From NCBI GenBank assembly GCA_051453625.1, contig JBOZIK010000001.1:279691675-279755674 (forward strand): 64,000 nt of DNA. The letters run 5' to 3'. The DNA comes from Welwitschia mirabilis. Its lineage: Eukaryota > Gnetophyta > Gnetopsida > Welwitschiales. The notes beneath the pieces were generated by a model, which ran no database searches, was not told the DNA's origin, and saw nothing but the letters and a program-made list of their open reading frames with translations. Both the position numbers and the translations under genes were made by a program. Positions 1 to 13,650 of this stretch are shown piece by piece; the stretch's first letter is position 1, and each line of letters opens with the position of its first letter.

Positions 1-1559
1 ATTAACTTCTTTTGATAAAAGAGGGAAAAGTAAGCCTTATGATATAAATAAACTCTAACTTAGGATCCTTGCTTTACAATTTAACTTCTAGTCTTTATTA
101 AGCAATTTTTAAAGAATCTCACGCCTTTAATTTTACATAATTTGTGGAAGTTTCTCTACTACACTATATTTAAATACATTGCATTAGAATTATTTTTTAC
201 TTTAAAATGAAATGTTATACTATCTTGTAGTTACCAATTCAAGTTTACACATGTGGATATATTTGATTAAAGATGATTATTTGATATTCTACTTTGTATA
301 ACAACCTCAATAGGCTTATTTTGTTATATATTTCTTACTCATCAACAACATTGTTAATGTAATAGAGTATTTTGTTTTGGGGTCTAAGAATGTATTCTTA
401 GACATAACTAATGGTAAATAGTATAATTGTTTAAAATTATTTGCATGCTAACTTATTAAATACTTCATTTTTTAATTTACTAAAATTTGTATGAATTTAT
501 ATTTTAATTCATAGAAACTAGAAACTAGAACTTTTTCTTTTAATTATAACCATAAATATCTTAGGAATCTATTGGATAGGACACATTCACATGCCATGTG
601 CCTGAAAAATTTTATTTGTCAAGGACTGTTCATAGACTTTAAACCAAATTAATGTAATTAAGATTTTGACGATTCATTTCTTTTACAATTTAGCTATTAA
701 AAACATGATATTCATCTTCATGAAATTTTCATTACAATGTTGACGTTTTCACTCTTTATAAGACATATGAAGCCATTTGAGATTATTATCTTAAACTAAT
801 AATTAAAATATACAAGCTAAGAAGAACACTATCCCTAGATACCTTAGTTTTATGAAAATTTCCTATTTACTACTATTTAAGTAATAATGCTTCTCTTTCC
901 CTATACATTTCAAATACTTTGGAGCACATTTTAGTTTCATAATTGTTCAAAATTGATTAAGATTACAATGAAAGATTTGCTTTTAAATGTTTCACTTTCA
1001 AGCTAAACATCTTTGTTATAGAACTCGACTTTGTTAATAGAGGAATTTGTTACAGACTATGGACATAAATTGTGAACAAATAAATAGCTTTTGGGAACAC
1101 GGACAATAACTAAGGTGATAAGAAAGCATAATATCATGTTAGGTTTCATGTTTTTCTTCTACCACCATGTTTTTAGCACCATTTTCTTCTAGTGTTTATC
1201 TGCTAACCCAAGGCCACAAGTAACACACATATATAATAACAATTTGTTAAACAATATATGAAAGGGTCATTTACTAGCATAGATTTCTCTTATGAAAAAT
1301 CTTCAATGAAACCAACAATAATTATTTACTAAAACATAAAGTAAATAAAATGTTATCCAAATCCAATAAAATTATATATAGTGATTCATGATTCAACATT
1401 ACCTTTAAAAAACTAGTTGTTAAAAAATACCCATTGCTTTGTAATATAAATATAAATATCTAAATTCTTTCTAAAGTTAAACGTTTTTCCTAATTTTTTG
1501 TACTTTACATAAAGAATTAGTAAGCTTGCTAATTTCATTTACTTCTGCTAACTAAATTA
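1..1559. other. AT-rich intergenic DNA, nothing recognised
   Basis: No reading frame of useful length and no transposon motif was seen on either strand. Stop codons are dense in all frames. It could be very old transposon DNA below visual recognition. Confidence 0.5.
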
Positions 1560-2700
1560 GAATCTTATGCCTCTCCTTTTGAAAGCTACATTTCTAAATT
1601 GAAGCCCAAACAGTCAAGACAACTGCTTAGCTCATAGCTTATGCCTCTGCTTTGTCTTTTGTAAACGCCTTTCATCCATTGAAAGAAGCGATTCAAGAAA
1701 CTTGTGTTGTTGGTATGTACTGAGAGATGAAGCTTTTATGTTTGGTCATTATCTTTAGAGCAGCCATTAACTCTCATCTTCACAGGGTTTGTCACAATGC
1801 AACGTATTTCTTTCATTTCCTTTCTTTCATGTCTATGTTAATGCTTTATGCTAAACTTTACTAAGTAGTTTGTTAAGAAATTTCCTTTTCATTGTTATTA
1901 GTTTGATGGCCTCTGTGATTTTATTGTCTGTGATTTCAAGCGGTTGGAAAAATGATGATATTCTTGTGCAGAGCTAAGAGGTCTAAGAGGCTGCAGATGT
2001 GCCAGTTAACTCAACTCTGGAGTAAAAACGCGTTATAATGGGTACTTATGTTTATGAATTGATTTTTAAGTTTCTTTTAAATCGTATGCTTAGCTATGAA
2101 ATTCTTATTGATAATCTACATGCTTGCAGTGGACACGACAGTGCTTTTATTTTTTGTGTTTCAGAATGTTACATTGTTATGCCTGTATAAAATCTTTAAT
2201 CACTATGAAAGGATATTTCTGCAATGATTTACATCTCTCCAATAAGTTTCAATCGCATACATGATGATGGTGTACGCAGGATATTATATTATGCATATCG
2301 ATTAAAATTTGACGTGGGTAAATATTTATGGAGATTATAGATTCCTAGTTACATTTGGACATATGGGATTAGTCCTCAATGAGAACTACAACGTTATCAC
2401 TTGTCTTTTTTTTTACTAGAGTTTAGTGGACCCTGGAAATGGTACAGAGAAATCTGTTATGAGGAAATCGTAGACTCACAAATGAAAGAAAGATACCTGT
2501 TAATATCTAAACGAACAGAATTCCTGTGATATTGTTTTTTGTTGCTATAACTGAACTTGGATGCATACGTTTTATTTTAAAACGTTCTTCTCATTTTTCA
2601 AATTACAGTTTCTGAGACACATGCCTGTCTGAGAAACATGGAGAGGGTGATTAGTTGGTAAAACTATGAGAAGCTTGGTCTTGTTAAAGGACCGTTTTTG
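1560..2700 (+). other. possible remnant of a spliced, non-coding or UTR-like transcript
   Basis: This stretch is less AT-rich and more complex than its surroundings. It contains several pyrimidine-tract plus AG junctions that look like plant splice acceptors: cttcacag near 1787, cttgtgcag near 1971, gcttgcag near 2129, tgtgtttcag near 2163, tacgcag near 2280 and aaattacag near 2609. The block near 1972-2040 is followed by a GTACTT donor-like site. No frame stays open across these blocks, so a protein product is not supported. It may be a decayed gene, a long non-coding RNA or a UTR, but chance AG sites are common in AT-rich DNA. Only transcript data could decide. Confidence 0.25.
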
Positions 2701-3385
2701 GAGTACAATAAAAATTATGAGGAGAAATAAAAACAAGAGTGACAGGACTTAGGATTCCTCAAGAAGGGTCTCAAACTAGAGTAAGAATCCACTAAAGAGG
2801 AGAATTAGAGAAAGAGGGATTGTCCTATAGAGCTTCAAAGCTTATACACTCCATAATTGCAAACTTATAAACGCTAGGAAAAGAAAAGAGTGATATAACC
2901 AAAAACTTTCTCATTGCAAAACTTACATAGCTGAAAAAGAATTCTTCCTTGAAGAGAAGACTATTTCCACTTTCGCACTTGATAGATCTAAAGGATTGTT
3001 AATACTAAGAAGAGAACAAATATGATAGCACATAGTCTGATGTAAGCATTTTGTAGTCCAGACTAAGTATACTTAGTAAGTGAAAGGTGGTGAGTAAGAG
3101 ATCATAGAAACACAAGAATTTTTAGAGGCATAGGAGATTCCCAAAAACTAAGGAAGATGTGCCGCTAAGATTTATCAAAACAACATACTTCCCAATTTTT
3201 ATTCACTCTCATGGGGTTTCATGTGAACTTACACTTGCACAAACATGAAGGATTAATATCAAGAAAACAACAGTTATTTTTGCACCACCACGAATTATGA
3301 AGATTGACTATTGTGAAAACCTTGGAAGGAACAAAGGTGGGAGACTAAATTTAAAATTTGTTTTCTAAATATCACAAACTCAATT

Positions 3386-3715
3386 AACACGTTTTTTGCT
3401 AAGAGAGAGACTATCCAATCCATCAAATAGATGGATGAGAATGAAGCAAATAGAAGCCATGAGTAGGATGATGCCTAATATAACACCATCACTTTTAAGT
3501 AGCCTGAAGAAAGGAAAGCATTTGAGTTTAATTTGAGAAGGTATGAAAATGATTATCTACAAACGTAAAGAGCTATAGGAATAACTAAATTTAGAAGTGG
3601 TAGAGGCCATAACATAGTGGACTAAAATTGTTTAACTTTCATTGCCGCTAAAGATTCCAGTGATCTAATAAAAGAAAAGCATCTTTCCTTGAGTAAAACT
3701 ATTTTAGGTTACTAG
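3386..3715 (+). pseudogene. deaminated reading frame of unknown product
   Basis: One plus-strand frame reads continuously for about 110 codons with six internal stops. All are TAA or TAG, so they can be explained as former CAA/CAG glutamine codons. The translated stretches have a normal charged-residue mix (for example PEERKAFEFNLRRYENDY near the middle), unlike random AT-rich DNA, which gives mainly N, K, I, F and Y. I do not recognise the family. A retroelement gag-like or ORF1-like protein is possible because Athila/Tat-like LTR sequence lies just downstream, but on the opposite strand. Confidence that it was once coding is modest. Confidence 0.3.
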
Positions 3716-3999
3716 TCCACTATGAACTTTAGGTTCTTTTATATAAATGTCCAATAAAAACCTATTAAATCCTTTAAAATTGAAATAGTTAGAACTCTAT
3801 AAAAAATTGTAAAGCAAGGCATCAAAGTTATTGTATGAAGTTTTGAGTGAAGCTAGTATTTGAATGAAATCAAACTATAATGAAACCAAGTGAGGACCTA
3901 GTGTCATTCTTTCACAAGAACAATGTAGGTAGCTAAAATAGTTAAACACACAAACAATACTACAAATAAATTAAAGTAAACCTACAAATTAAGAGAGTG

Positions 4000-4942
4000 A
4001 GAAGAAAAACTTCTTCAAAGAGTGAAAGTAGAGAAATGAACTAACACTTACAAAACTAACTTGAATATTTCCATAAGTAAAAGCTTTTTAATAAATGATA
4101 TAACATAATTCCTCTTAAACCTTAACTTACCAAGTTCGTTATTGCTTGGATAGTGGTAACATAATCTCATTCACCACATGAGTGGCAATGAAATCCCTGT
4201 GTTAGTTTTGATCCTTCATAGCCTGCTCATAAGCATGATAAGTAGGATTTAACTCTTAAGAACCATGAAACAATTACACATTAAGAATCAAAATATGAAC
4301 AAAGAGATTCACTCAAAAATATTTATAACTTGATGTTTACATAGTTGAAAATCAAGCATTCTAAGTATGAAGTAATGCACACTCAAAATTAAGAAAGGGA
4401 AACTAATTTTTATTAAAAAATAAGAGCTACATTACATCAAAGAAGAAGACTTAAACTAAGAAAACATCAAGCTAGCTTTGAGGATAGCCCACTATCAGAG
4501 AGAGAGTTTAAAATAACATCATGAAGATTTTTTATTCTAAAGCTTTTGCCAATAAGAGATTAATAGATATTCTACCTTTTTACAATGAGGGGCTCTTGGC
4601 CCTTTTTATAGGCAAAGATAGGGCTGAGGTGGTTAGGATCCTTTGGCTTGTAGTATTAGGTGGATGGTTATAATTTTTTATTAGGTATCATTAGGTGGGA
4701 TGGTTATAATTCTTACTCTTTTAATGTTTAGTAGAGGTTGTTATGATGAGATTAACACATGTTCTTTAGAACTAGATTCCTCTACCAACCAATGTAATCA
4801 TCACATGGCTTCAATGTTACCTCCACATGCTAGTACCACATGTAACTATTATATGTATCTCAATGTTACCACCACATATCATTAAAGGTAATAGTTGATT
4901 TTGATGTAGTAATTAACCAAGCTCACAACCATAAATGACTTA
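4000..4942 (-). mobile_element. LTR (probably 3' LTR) of an Athila/Tat-like Ty3 element, minus strand
   Basis: Read on the minus strand, a polypurine tract (4943-4956) is followed by sequence with an LTR layout: an upstream block with short internal repeats (4630-4890), a TATA box at 4601-4610, a likely transcription start about 30 bases on, and a leader-like region. The section 4090-4390 has a divergent same-strand copy at 36570-36850, showing that it is a dispersed repeat. The lower boundary is uncertain because no clear terminal CA or primer-binding site was found. The 61-codon plus-strand frame at 4700-4885 lies inside the repeat-rich upstream part and is not a gene. Confidence 0.45.
4601..4610 (-). 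promoter_or_regulatory. LTR TATA box
   Basis: The minus strand reads gcctataaaaagggcc, a strong plant TATA box in a locally GC-richer setting. A similarly placed box (cctataaaacc) occurs in the LTR at 28461-28474. Its position inside the LTR fits the U3/R boundary. Such an old copy is probably silent. Confidence 0.45.
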
Positions 4943-4956
4943 CTTCTCCCTTAAAA
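4943..4956 (-). other. polypurine tract of the LTR element
   Basis: The minus strand reads ttttaagggagaag, a purine run directly before the LTR start. It resembles the tract at 24436-24447 (ttagggaggag). Internal element sequence should therefore lie at higher coordinates, from about 4957 upward. Confidence 0.4.
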
Positions 4957-7041
4957 ATCTAGGCTATAAGTCTAAAGATAATTGCTTTCATCTGATTGAT
5001 GCTACTATATAAGTATTTAGCACCACCCACATTTTTATCAAGATTTGCACCAATTTGTAACATTTGCTCTAGAATGCATTTAAATTCCTGAAAATTTCAT
5101 GGGAAAATTCATAAGATCAAGTGTGTCATAGAAAATAGCATAAGACGTATTAAAATAGTTAAATTAATATCTTCACTTTGATGAATTGGCCTAATATACT
5201 TAAGACAAATGCCAATTTTTACATGTTAGCACATCCCTCAACTAGACTTTTGCTAGTCTCTTAGCAAAGAGTTGATAAAGAATGACTTACATAGAAAACT
5301 TGCTAAGAAAAACATTTAAGTAGGATGTAAGAATGACGATGACTTTAAAAAATTTTTACCAATTGTTTTGAAAAATAAGGCATTAAAATAAAAAAATCCT
5401 TTGAATAATGCAAATGCCATACCCTTTAAACAAAGTTAAACTTTATCCTCAAACTTAGAAAAGGTATGAAAATAAAAATTTTAAGAACAAATTAATGCAA
5501 TCATTTGGAAGAAATAAGATTTTATACATGTCTTTTTATTAAAGCTAGGAAAGGGAAAAGTACAAAGTAATGCAAACTGAGATATAATGCATAAGAAAGA
5601 AAAACATTGAAAAAATGCATGAAGTGGAAGGAAATTCTATGAAAAATTGCTAAGTAATGAGGCTTTACAAATGATTGTTGTAGATGAAAGGGAGACAAAT
5701 GAAAGGTAAAATTTTAAAAGGAAAAAGATGTAGAAATGAAGAAAAATGTAAAAATGTAAATGAAGATGATGAAGTAAGTGCTAACATGGGATAGAAAGGG
5801 GATGAAAACCAAGTTATAACTTGTTTTTATGAAATATCATGATCTTTTAATAACCTACAATACATGTGGATCTAAATAAGAGACTTTTTAAGAAAACATA
5901 AGGTGATCAAAGGAGAAATGGATAACAATACTTTTTTTAATAGCAGAAGCCCCTGAGTTTAGAATAATGAATAAGTAAGGATGCAAGGGTTATAGAAACA
6001 TAATAGATGAGGTGATAAAGTGATGGATCAGGATGAATAAAAATTTAGTGAGATTAAATCCAAAGGGTTGTTTGACCTCAATGCCATTTTATACTAACTC
6101 AATCCTAGCATGGATTATGGTAGGAAAGATTTCATTAAACAAACATACATTTACCTTTAAGTATGCTCTCTCATAGAGATGGAAGGCTGAACACATGTGA
6201 TATGGGATAGCGAAATGAATGGAAATGAGGTGAAAAATACAATTAACATCCTACTATGCATGCTATGAATAAAAGAGAGTATGAAACTAAAGTAATGGCC
6301 TAAAAAAGTTTATTTAATTATGGATTTAAGTTAAAATAAGGCAAGGCATTAATAATGTAAATTCGTGCAAATCACAAGTAGTAAAAAAAATCTTATGTAA
6401 CAAATGTTAAAATACGAAAATCACAAGAAGTCTCTAATCCCACCTTAAGTTCTTTCTAGTATTAAACCCTTCTAAAATACTAAATCACATCTTTCAAGAA
6501 TTTGATCATATTGAGCATTCAATGTTGTGTCACTTTCTTCTAACAAAGTTAAGCATTTTGTACATGAAAAAGTTAGTGCTAGATTATCGACAAGCTTTTA
6601 CAACTCCAATGCAATTGAATGTAGAACTAATAAACCATTAAAGTTGCATTACTAGGACACATCTATAGCCATAATGTGATTAACTAAACCTAATAAAATT
6701 AAACAACAAAGAAATTATTCTTGAGAAAAGAGATTTTTTTTTCATTTTTTAAATCTAAGCACATAAAAGGGGTTATTAGCTTATGAGTCTAATAAAGAAA
6801 TAATATTATCCTCATAAATAATAAAAGAAAAATATCTTATGAAAATAGAAAAGCTACCTTTTCTTTTTTTTTATTCCAAATTTGAGAAATTAAATAAATA
6901 TAAGCCTTTAATGAAATAACTCAAAGATAAAGATAACTTACTCTTGAAAATCAAGGATTCACCTAATCTCAACCAAATCATGGCATGACAAAAATCGCTT
7001 ATTCTTGTTTATGCAAAAGGCTATTACGTAGGATTGGTAAG
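4957..7041 (-). mobile_element. decayed internal region next to the LTR
   Basis: There is no open frame. The block near 5225-5275 (acatccctcaactagac and what follows) recurs in similar form near 56405-56450, which marks it as part of a dispersed element. The rest is purine-rich and full of stops on both strands. By position it would be the 3' untranslated internal part of the minus-strand Athila/Tat-like element. Confidence 0.3.
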
Positions 7042-9094
7042 TGTAACACCTTAACTTTAGTTATACTAATTAAGAATTTTTAATTTTTTTTAAGATTATT
7101 AACTAACATGCACACCAGAACCTAGGTCAATTTCTACTCAGAACTTATTAAAACATTATAAGACTTAAAATAATTAAATAATATGATTACTACTTAATTA
7201 TAAACCCTTTTGGTTTACATACAATAATGATGTCAAATTTGTATCTTATATTTATTAATAACTTTTGTTTTAGCCACACAAAGATATTTTGTACATAATC
7301 GATGGGATGTTAACTTGTTTTATCACATACATAGATAAGTTTTAGAATAGTTCCTAACCAATATAATAGGAAGTTACAACTCCCATTAATATCATTTCAA
7401 TATTATAGTTAACCATCCTCTAGATTGGAGTTAGTTTTACCTTAGATTCTAAATTATATAAACATGGTTGAAATCAACTTAATAGGCTTAGACTTCACCT
7501 TGATATACCCACAATATAGGTAATAGCTAATACATGAGTTAGATGCATGCTTACAAATGAACCCCTCTTCCTTGAATCATCTCAGAATGGTGTAACATAA
7601 TCCTTTGATATCAAGGGCTTAAGATATTAATTTGGAGTAAGTTTATACATGGGTAGGATAGGAGATTGGTGATTAAATCCACTTCTAGAAGAGTTTACAA
7701 ATAAAAGTATAATGCAACCTATCTTAATCTAAGTATGAAAATGAATGACTATTAAGATTATCTTGATTTGGTTGAATGAATATACCATACAAATGCAAGT
7801 ATACAATTATGTGAATATTTAATAGATTTTTTACCTAGTATAAATAATTCTAATCATCATTGGATTTATTTTGTGAAAACAATCATACAGAAGAAAAATA
7901 GAGTATATAAGCATCATTTGATTTTACATAAAAGGAAAATAATACATTTTCAAAACATAATAGTAAAGATAAATTAAAGGAAACATCCCTTTGTTTTTCT
8001 ACATTATAATAATTCTTTTCAAATAAAACACATTAATACATCCAAATTTTGTTCTAGAAACATGATCCATTTATGGAACTAAGACAACTTCTAAACCACC
8101 TTTATAAATTCCAGGCATCTATACCAAAATAGAGTTAATTAAAATATATATATATATATATATTATCAAAAAAACATTAATAAAGCTAGAAAATTGGGCT
8201 ACACAAATTTAGAATTATTAAGTAAATAAACCTAATGTTTATGCTTAAAATGCAAAAATAATGGTTTAAATATTCATAAATAGTATATAAAAATAAAAAA
8301 CAAATTTCAAGTTAACTAGTAATCATATGTATTATTTTAAATAATTTAATACCTATATTAAGTAATTTTTTGTAATTATTAAAATTATTCACAAGCTTTA
8401 TTAGCTCTTAAAGTCATTAAAACTAAACATTTATAATTAATTATTTAAAAATATAAAATAAATTATATTTAATTTTCTTAACTTAGACTCATAATATTAT
8501 CCTTAAAAATTAATTTTATTAAATTTAAATTAATATAGGAACATTTTAAAGGGTCAAATTTTGATTATAAAGACTGCTTAAATTTTGGAATTGCTAAAAT
8601 AATCTCCTACACTAAAATGGTCATAATGTTTAATCTACTTGAAGTATTTAAATGAATAAATACTTTATGGAAAGATTATTGAATTCTCTATAACTTAAAT
8701 ACTTTTTTTTTTTCTAGGACTACTTGTTAAGTTCTAAAACTAAATCTTTTTACTTACTATTTTCTACTTACAATTTTTGAGTTATTTTCATAGAATAAAT
8801 TTCAAAAATTTATTTAATCTTAGAAAGATTAATATTATAAAATTTTTAAATTCATAACATGATTCTAAAATTACATTTAAAAAAATTTATAAATATTCAT
8901 TTATCATTAAATGAGCTATAGCTTTCTTAAATTATGTTTCACTTTTAGCAAAAATCAAACTCTAACCACACTAAGGATATGATAACTCATGCTTACCAAA
9001 ATTAATGACTAAAAATTCATAATAAAATAAGTATAAAAATTATATAAAATAAATTATAAATAACAAAAGTTTAACTTATGATAATAATCAATGA
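7042..9094. other. AT-rich DNA with no recognised gene
   Basis: This is extremely AT-rich. Apart from a (TA)n run at 8144-8163 and a TGTAACACC string at 7042 that resembles a Ty3 LTR start, nothing is supported. No partner LTR end was found. Confidence 0.4.
8144..8163. repeat. (TA)n microsatellite
   Basis: About ten uninterrupted AT dinucleotides. Confidence 0.9.
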
Positions 9095-9720
9095 AACAAA
9101 TGCTAAGAGCCTTAGGATTTCTCAAGAAGAAGTGCCTAGGCTAAATGGATTTTGGGGATTAGAATCATTCATCTAAACAAGGACTCTAATGTTAATTTGA
9201 TGTGAAATGAATATAAGATGCATTTGATAAGTAATATAATGTAAAGCAACATAGAAATTTAAAATTATACTGAAAGTCTAGTCACTTGGCCAAAATATTC
9301 ATTGGTAATCCCCTCAACTAAGCATGTAAAGATATCCCTCAAATCTCTCTCTTATTTGATGGAAGGCATTATGTTTGTAGAATATCTAATTGTTCTAGTA
9401 AAGTATCATATTCATTTGACGAAAAATGATTGAATCTTAAGTGAAGAAAACTTAACTTAGCATAGAGGTTTATTACTAATTTAATCTTTATTAAATACAA
9501 AGAAAAATAAATTGTAATAGGGTTATTAAAGAAGATGGACATGCATTTCATAGATATAATGAATGTAATAAGGTTTATCTTCAAAGAATATTCATTAAAA
9601 AGACATGTAAGAAGAGAAGCAGCCAATATATTTCTTCACATATAAAGTTTCAATAGAAAATATGAAAGTAGCATGTTAAAAGATTGAAACAATGAATATA
9701 TGTCAATCCAGTTGGATACC

Positions 9721-10497
9721 TTATCAAAAATTAATACTATGAAATGATGATGATTAATTCTAGCACCTTTATATCTATGGACCATTTTAAAGTAGTTGAT
9801 GTTTTTATGACTTGGGAATATTAAGGTTTTGATACTAGTGGATTTTAATTTGGGGATAAGGTATTGTCTCAAAATGAAGGATAAAATAAAGAAATGAACC
9901 ACTTGAACCAATAACCAACTTACTATAAATGCAATATAAGTTTTAGGAAATTTTAATAGTATTACTCTAGAAGATGATATTCTTTAAAGATTTTGAGTTT
10001 GTTTATAATGAATTCCCTTAGCATCTTAACATTTTAATAATGGGAGTTGTATAGTCTTTAGCCTATTGGTTTTCTAAAATTTTTTAGAAAGTAAAAATTT
10101 TTATACAAATTTACAAGTTAATAAAAACTTGTTGCATTAAACTTATCTTACAGAGTATTAAGATCCCATTAGGTTTATTCCCATAATATTATGTAATATC
10201 TATGCATGTTAAAGGGTTTTGAAAGGCCCTTTTTCTGGTGCTAAAAGGAATCTATTTACATTTCTATTTTTTACATAATTTCCTCTATAAACTTTAGTAA
10301 GGATATAAATATTGTGTTTAATATTTAACTATTATTCATTAAGTTAAATCCTTATAATTATGGAATTATGTTCTAAAATGATTAATACTTGGATTCTTAT
10401 TTATAGATCATCCTAAGATACTTAGTCTTTTATATAGATGAATAATTCAACAAAACTAGTATCACTACTTAATTCATAATGTCACTAACATTTTAGA
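9721..10497 (+). repeat. inverted-repeat arm A1
   Basis: Read forward, this arm matches the reverse complement of 11304-12153 in order: ttatcaaaaatt, ccactagt-like, aaccaataaccaac, ttactctagaagatgatattcttta, cattaaacttatcttaca, tcctctataaactttagta and ctaacattttaga blocks all recur. The outer flank 9540-9700 also pairs with the reverse complement of about 16185-16300 beyond arm B2. Confidence 0.75.
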
Positions 10498-11303
10498 TCT
10501 TTTTAAAACATATTTAAGGGACTTGAAGAAATGATTAGAGAATATTAATATCAAAAAAGTTCTTTTAATATGCATGAAAAATTATTATCCATAAGAGAAA
10601 ATATCAAGTAAGACTAATTTATTATCAAGATAAATTACTAATCATAAAAGGATTTTACATATAAGTAATAAATTATTCACTTTAGATTCCAAATGACATG
10701 AGTATATTTATATATAGAATGAATCATATTATATTAAAATGAAGAAAAATATAGAATAATATAAAATATATTTTAAAATTAATACAACAATCATCTAAAC
10801 CTTAGCAATACATTAAAGGAAATAACTCTAACTACTAAATATACAGGAACATTTTAAATGAACTATTACATTATAAGTAATCATAATTGCATTAATAGTG
10901 AACAAAAAATAAGATCCACTAATGAAAACATTACAACAAACTAATAATCCATTTTAAAGTTAGTCCATAGACTTAGCGAGGTAGATACCTTATAAAATAA
11001 TCAATTTTAGCCTTATCTTACAAGAAAAAAGTATTAGATACTCATGACGAAACAAATCTCATTATAGTCATGGAAAATATAAATGTTAAAACAGTCATTT
11101 AAGGATAGAACAGAGTGAATACAATGTACCATAATGAAATATGAAATAGATTACCTTAATTCTTAGGGAATTTTATGCTTATATAACTAAGGATTAAATT
11201 GTTGTTTATGATTTTACATATTTGGTATGTTAACATACCTGAAATCTTGTTATGATTAATTTTCTTAGCATCAGGATTAATCAAGTTAAACATTTTTTCC
11301 CCT

Positions 11304-12153
11304 TCTAGAATGTTAATGATACCATGAATGAAGTAGTAGCACTACTCTTATTGGGTTCTTTACAAGACCAAAGATTTGGTATTTAAGTATGATCTATAAA
11401 ATAAATAAAATCCAACTATCAATAATATTAAAAACTAATTTAGTAATTACAAGGATTAAACTTAATTAATGATAATTAAATGTTAGACATGATAGTTATA
11501 ACCTTAAGATATTCTATGTACTAAAGTTTATAGAGGAAAATATGTAAAATTAAACATGTAAATAGGATTGTTTTAGCACTACAAGAAAGGCCTTTTAAAT
11601 CCCTTTAATATGTAGAAACCTTGCCCTATATCATTGGAAAAAACCTGATGCAATGTTAATACTATGTAAGATAAGTTTAATGCGATGAGTGTTTAAGAAC
11701 TTTTATATCTACATAAACATTTTTACCTTCTAAAACATTTTAACAATTAAAGAGACATAGACTATACTAGTACCATTATTAATATCAAATGATGTTAAGA
11801 TAATCCATTATGAATAAATCCAAAATGACTAAAGAATATCATCCTCTAGAGTAACAATGTTACAATTTCCAAAAAACTCATCCTTGTTAAAGTAGTTATC
11901 ATCATACATATGTAATAAATAGTTTCTCTTTACATGCCCTTTTTTATTGCATTTATCATTGGTTGGTTATTGGTTTTTTTTTTCTTATTTTGACCTTCAT
12001 TTTTACATAATGCCTTAGTTCCAAATGAAAATCCACTAGTCTTAAAACCTTTTTATTCTCATATCCTAAAGATACCAACTGCTTTATCATATCCCATGAA
12101 TACAAAGTTACTACTACTAATTACTAGCATTTCATAACCCTAATTTTTGATAA
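11304..12153 (-). repeat. inverted-repeat arm A2
   Basis: This is the reverse-complement partner of 9721-10497, separated from it by a spacer of about 0.8 kb (10498-11303). It ends close to the tandem junction, where unit 2 begins. Confidence 0.75.
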
Positions 12154-12817
12154 GATAATTAATTAGAAGAATTTCCTTAGGATTTCTCAATGTAACAAAT
12201 GCTAAGGCCCTTAGGATTTCTCAAGAAGAAGTGCCTAGCCTAAATGAATTTTAGGGATTAGAATCATTTACCCTAAGAAGGACTCTAATGCCAGTTTGAT
12301 GTGAAATGAATATAAAAAGCATTTAAAAATAATAAAATGAAAAACAAAATGGATATTCAAAATTATAGTGAGCCCCTAATTAGTTGATCATAATATCTAA
12401 TGGTAAACCCCTCAACTAAGCATGTATAGAGATCCCTCAAATCTCTTCCTTATTTGATGGGAGGCATTATGTTTATAAAAGATATAATTTTTCTAGCAAA
12501 CTATCATATCCATTTGATGAAAAATGATTAAATCTTGAGTGAAGGATACTTGACTTAGTGTATAGGGTTATTACTAATTCAATCTTTATTAAATACAAAC
12601 AAAAATAAATTATAAGGTTATTAAAGAAGATGGACATGCATTTCGAAGATACAAATGAATGCAACAAGGTTTATCTTCAAAGAAAGATCCATTAAAAAGA
12701 CATGCAAGAAGACAAGAAGCCAATATATTTCTTAACATATAAAGTTTCAATAGAAAATATGAAAGTAGTATGTTAAAAGATTACAAAAATGAATACATGT
12801 TAATCTAGTTAGATGCC

Positions 12818-13650
12818 TTATCAAAAATTAATACTATGAAATGATAATGATTAATGCTAGCACCTTTATATCTATGGACTATGTTAAAGTAGTTGATGTT
12901 TTTAAGACATAGGATTATTAAGGTTTTGATACTAGTGGATTTTAATTTGGGGATGAGGCATTGTATGAAAATGAAGCTCAAAAGAAGGAAATAAACCAAT
13001 AACCAACTTACTGTAAATGCAATATGAAAAGGCATATTAAAAAAAGCTATTTATTACCTACACATAATGATAATCCCTATAACAATGATAAGTTTTTAAG
13101 AAATTTTAACAATGTTACTCTAGAGGATGATATTATTTAAAGATTTTCAATTTATTTATAGTTAACTCCCTTAGCATCTTGACATATTAATAATGGAATT
13201 TGTATAGTCTTTATCACCTTGGGTTTTTGAGATTTTTTAGAGAGTAAAGATTTTTATACAAATTTACAAGTTAATAAAAACTAGCTACATTAAAATTTTC
13301 TTACATAGGTTTAAGATTCCATTAGATTTATTCCTATAATATGATGTAATATCTATGCATGTTAAATGATTTTGAAAGGCCCTTTTTCTAGTGCTAAAAG
13401 GAATCTATTTACATTTCTATTTTTCACATAATTTCCCCGATAGAATTTAGTAAGGATATAAATATTGTGTTTAAAATTTAATTAATATTCATCAAGTTGA
13501 ATGCTTATAATTATGGAATTATGTTTTAAAATGATTGATACTTGGATTCTTCTTTATAGATCATCCTAAGATACCTAGTCTTTTATATAGATGAATAATT
13601 CAATGATACTAGTATCACTACTTGATTCATGATGTTACTAATATTTTAGA
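12818..13650 (+). repeat. inverted-repeat arm B1
   Basis: Same-orientation copy of arm A1. It retains the segment between aaccaataaccaac and the following attttaacaatg that arm A1 has lost, so B1 is nearer to the ancestral arm and pairs better with A2 and B2 there. Confidence 0.7.

Larger units (their letters stand above)
9095..12193. repeat. tandem unit 1 of a ~3.1-kb duplication
   Basis: The unit starts with aacaaatgctaag and ggatttctcaagaagaag, and repeats as a second unit from 12194. Similarity runs base by base through nearly the whole 3.1 kb with scattered substitutions and small indels, so the duplication is old. Inside the unit two arms (9721-10497 and 11304-12153) are inverted copies of each other. 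Minus-strand frames of 85 and 91 codons at 9369-9911 lie in the repeat, and shorter relatives occur in unit 2. They match no family I know and are not called as genes. Confidence 0.8.

Noticed and set aside
7042-7050. TGTAACACC as a Ty3 LTR start
   Set aside because: No polypurine tract of quality before it, no matching LTR end or second copy in the window.
9369-9911. Minus frames of 85 and 91 codons as genes, or as copia integrase
   Set aside because: They lie in the inverted-repeat arm. I compared them with copia integrase and RNase H patterns and found no ordered motif match, and the equivalent frames in the other arms are broken at different places.
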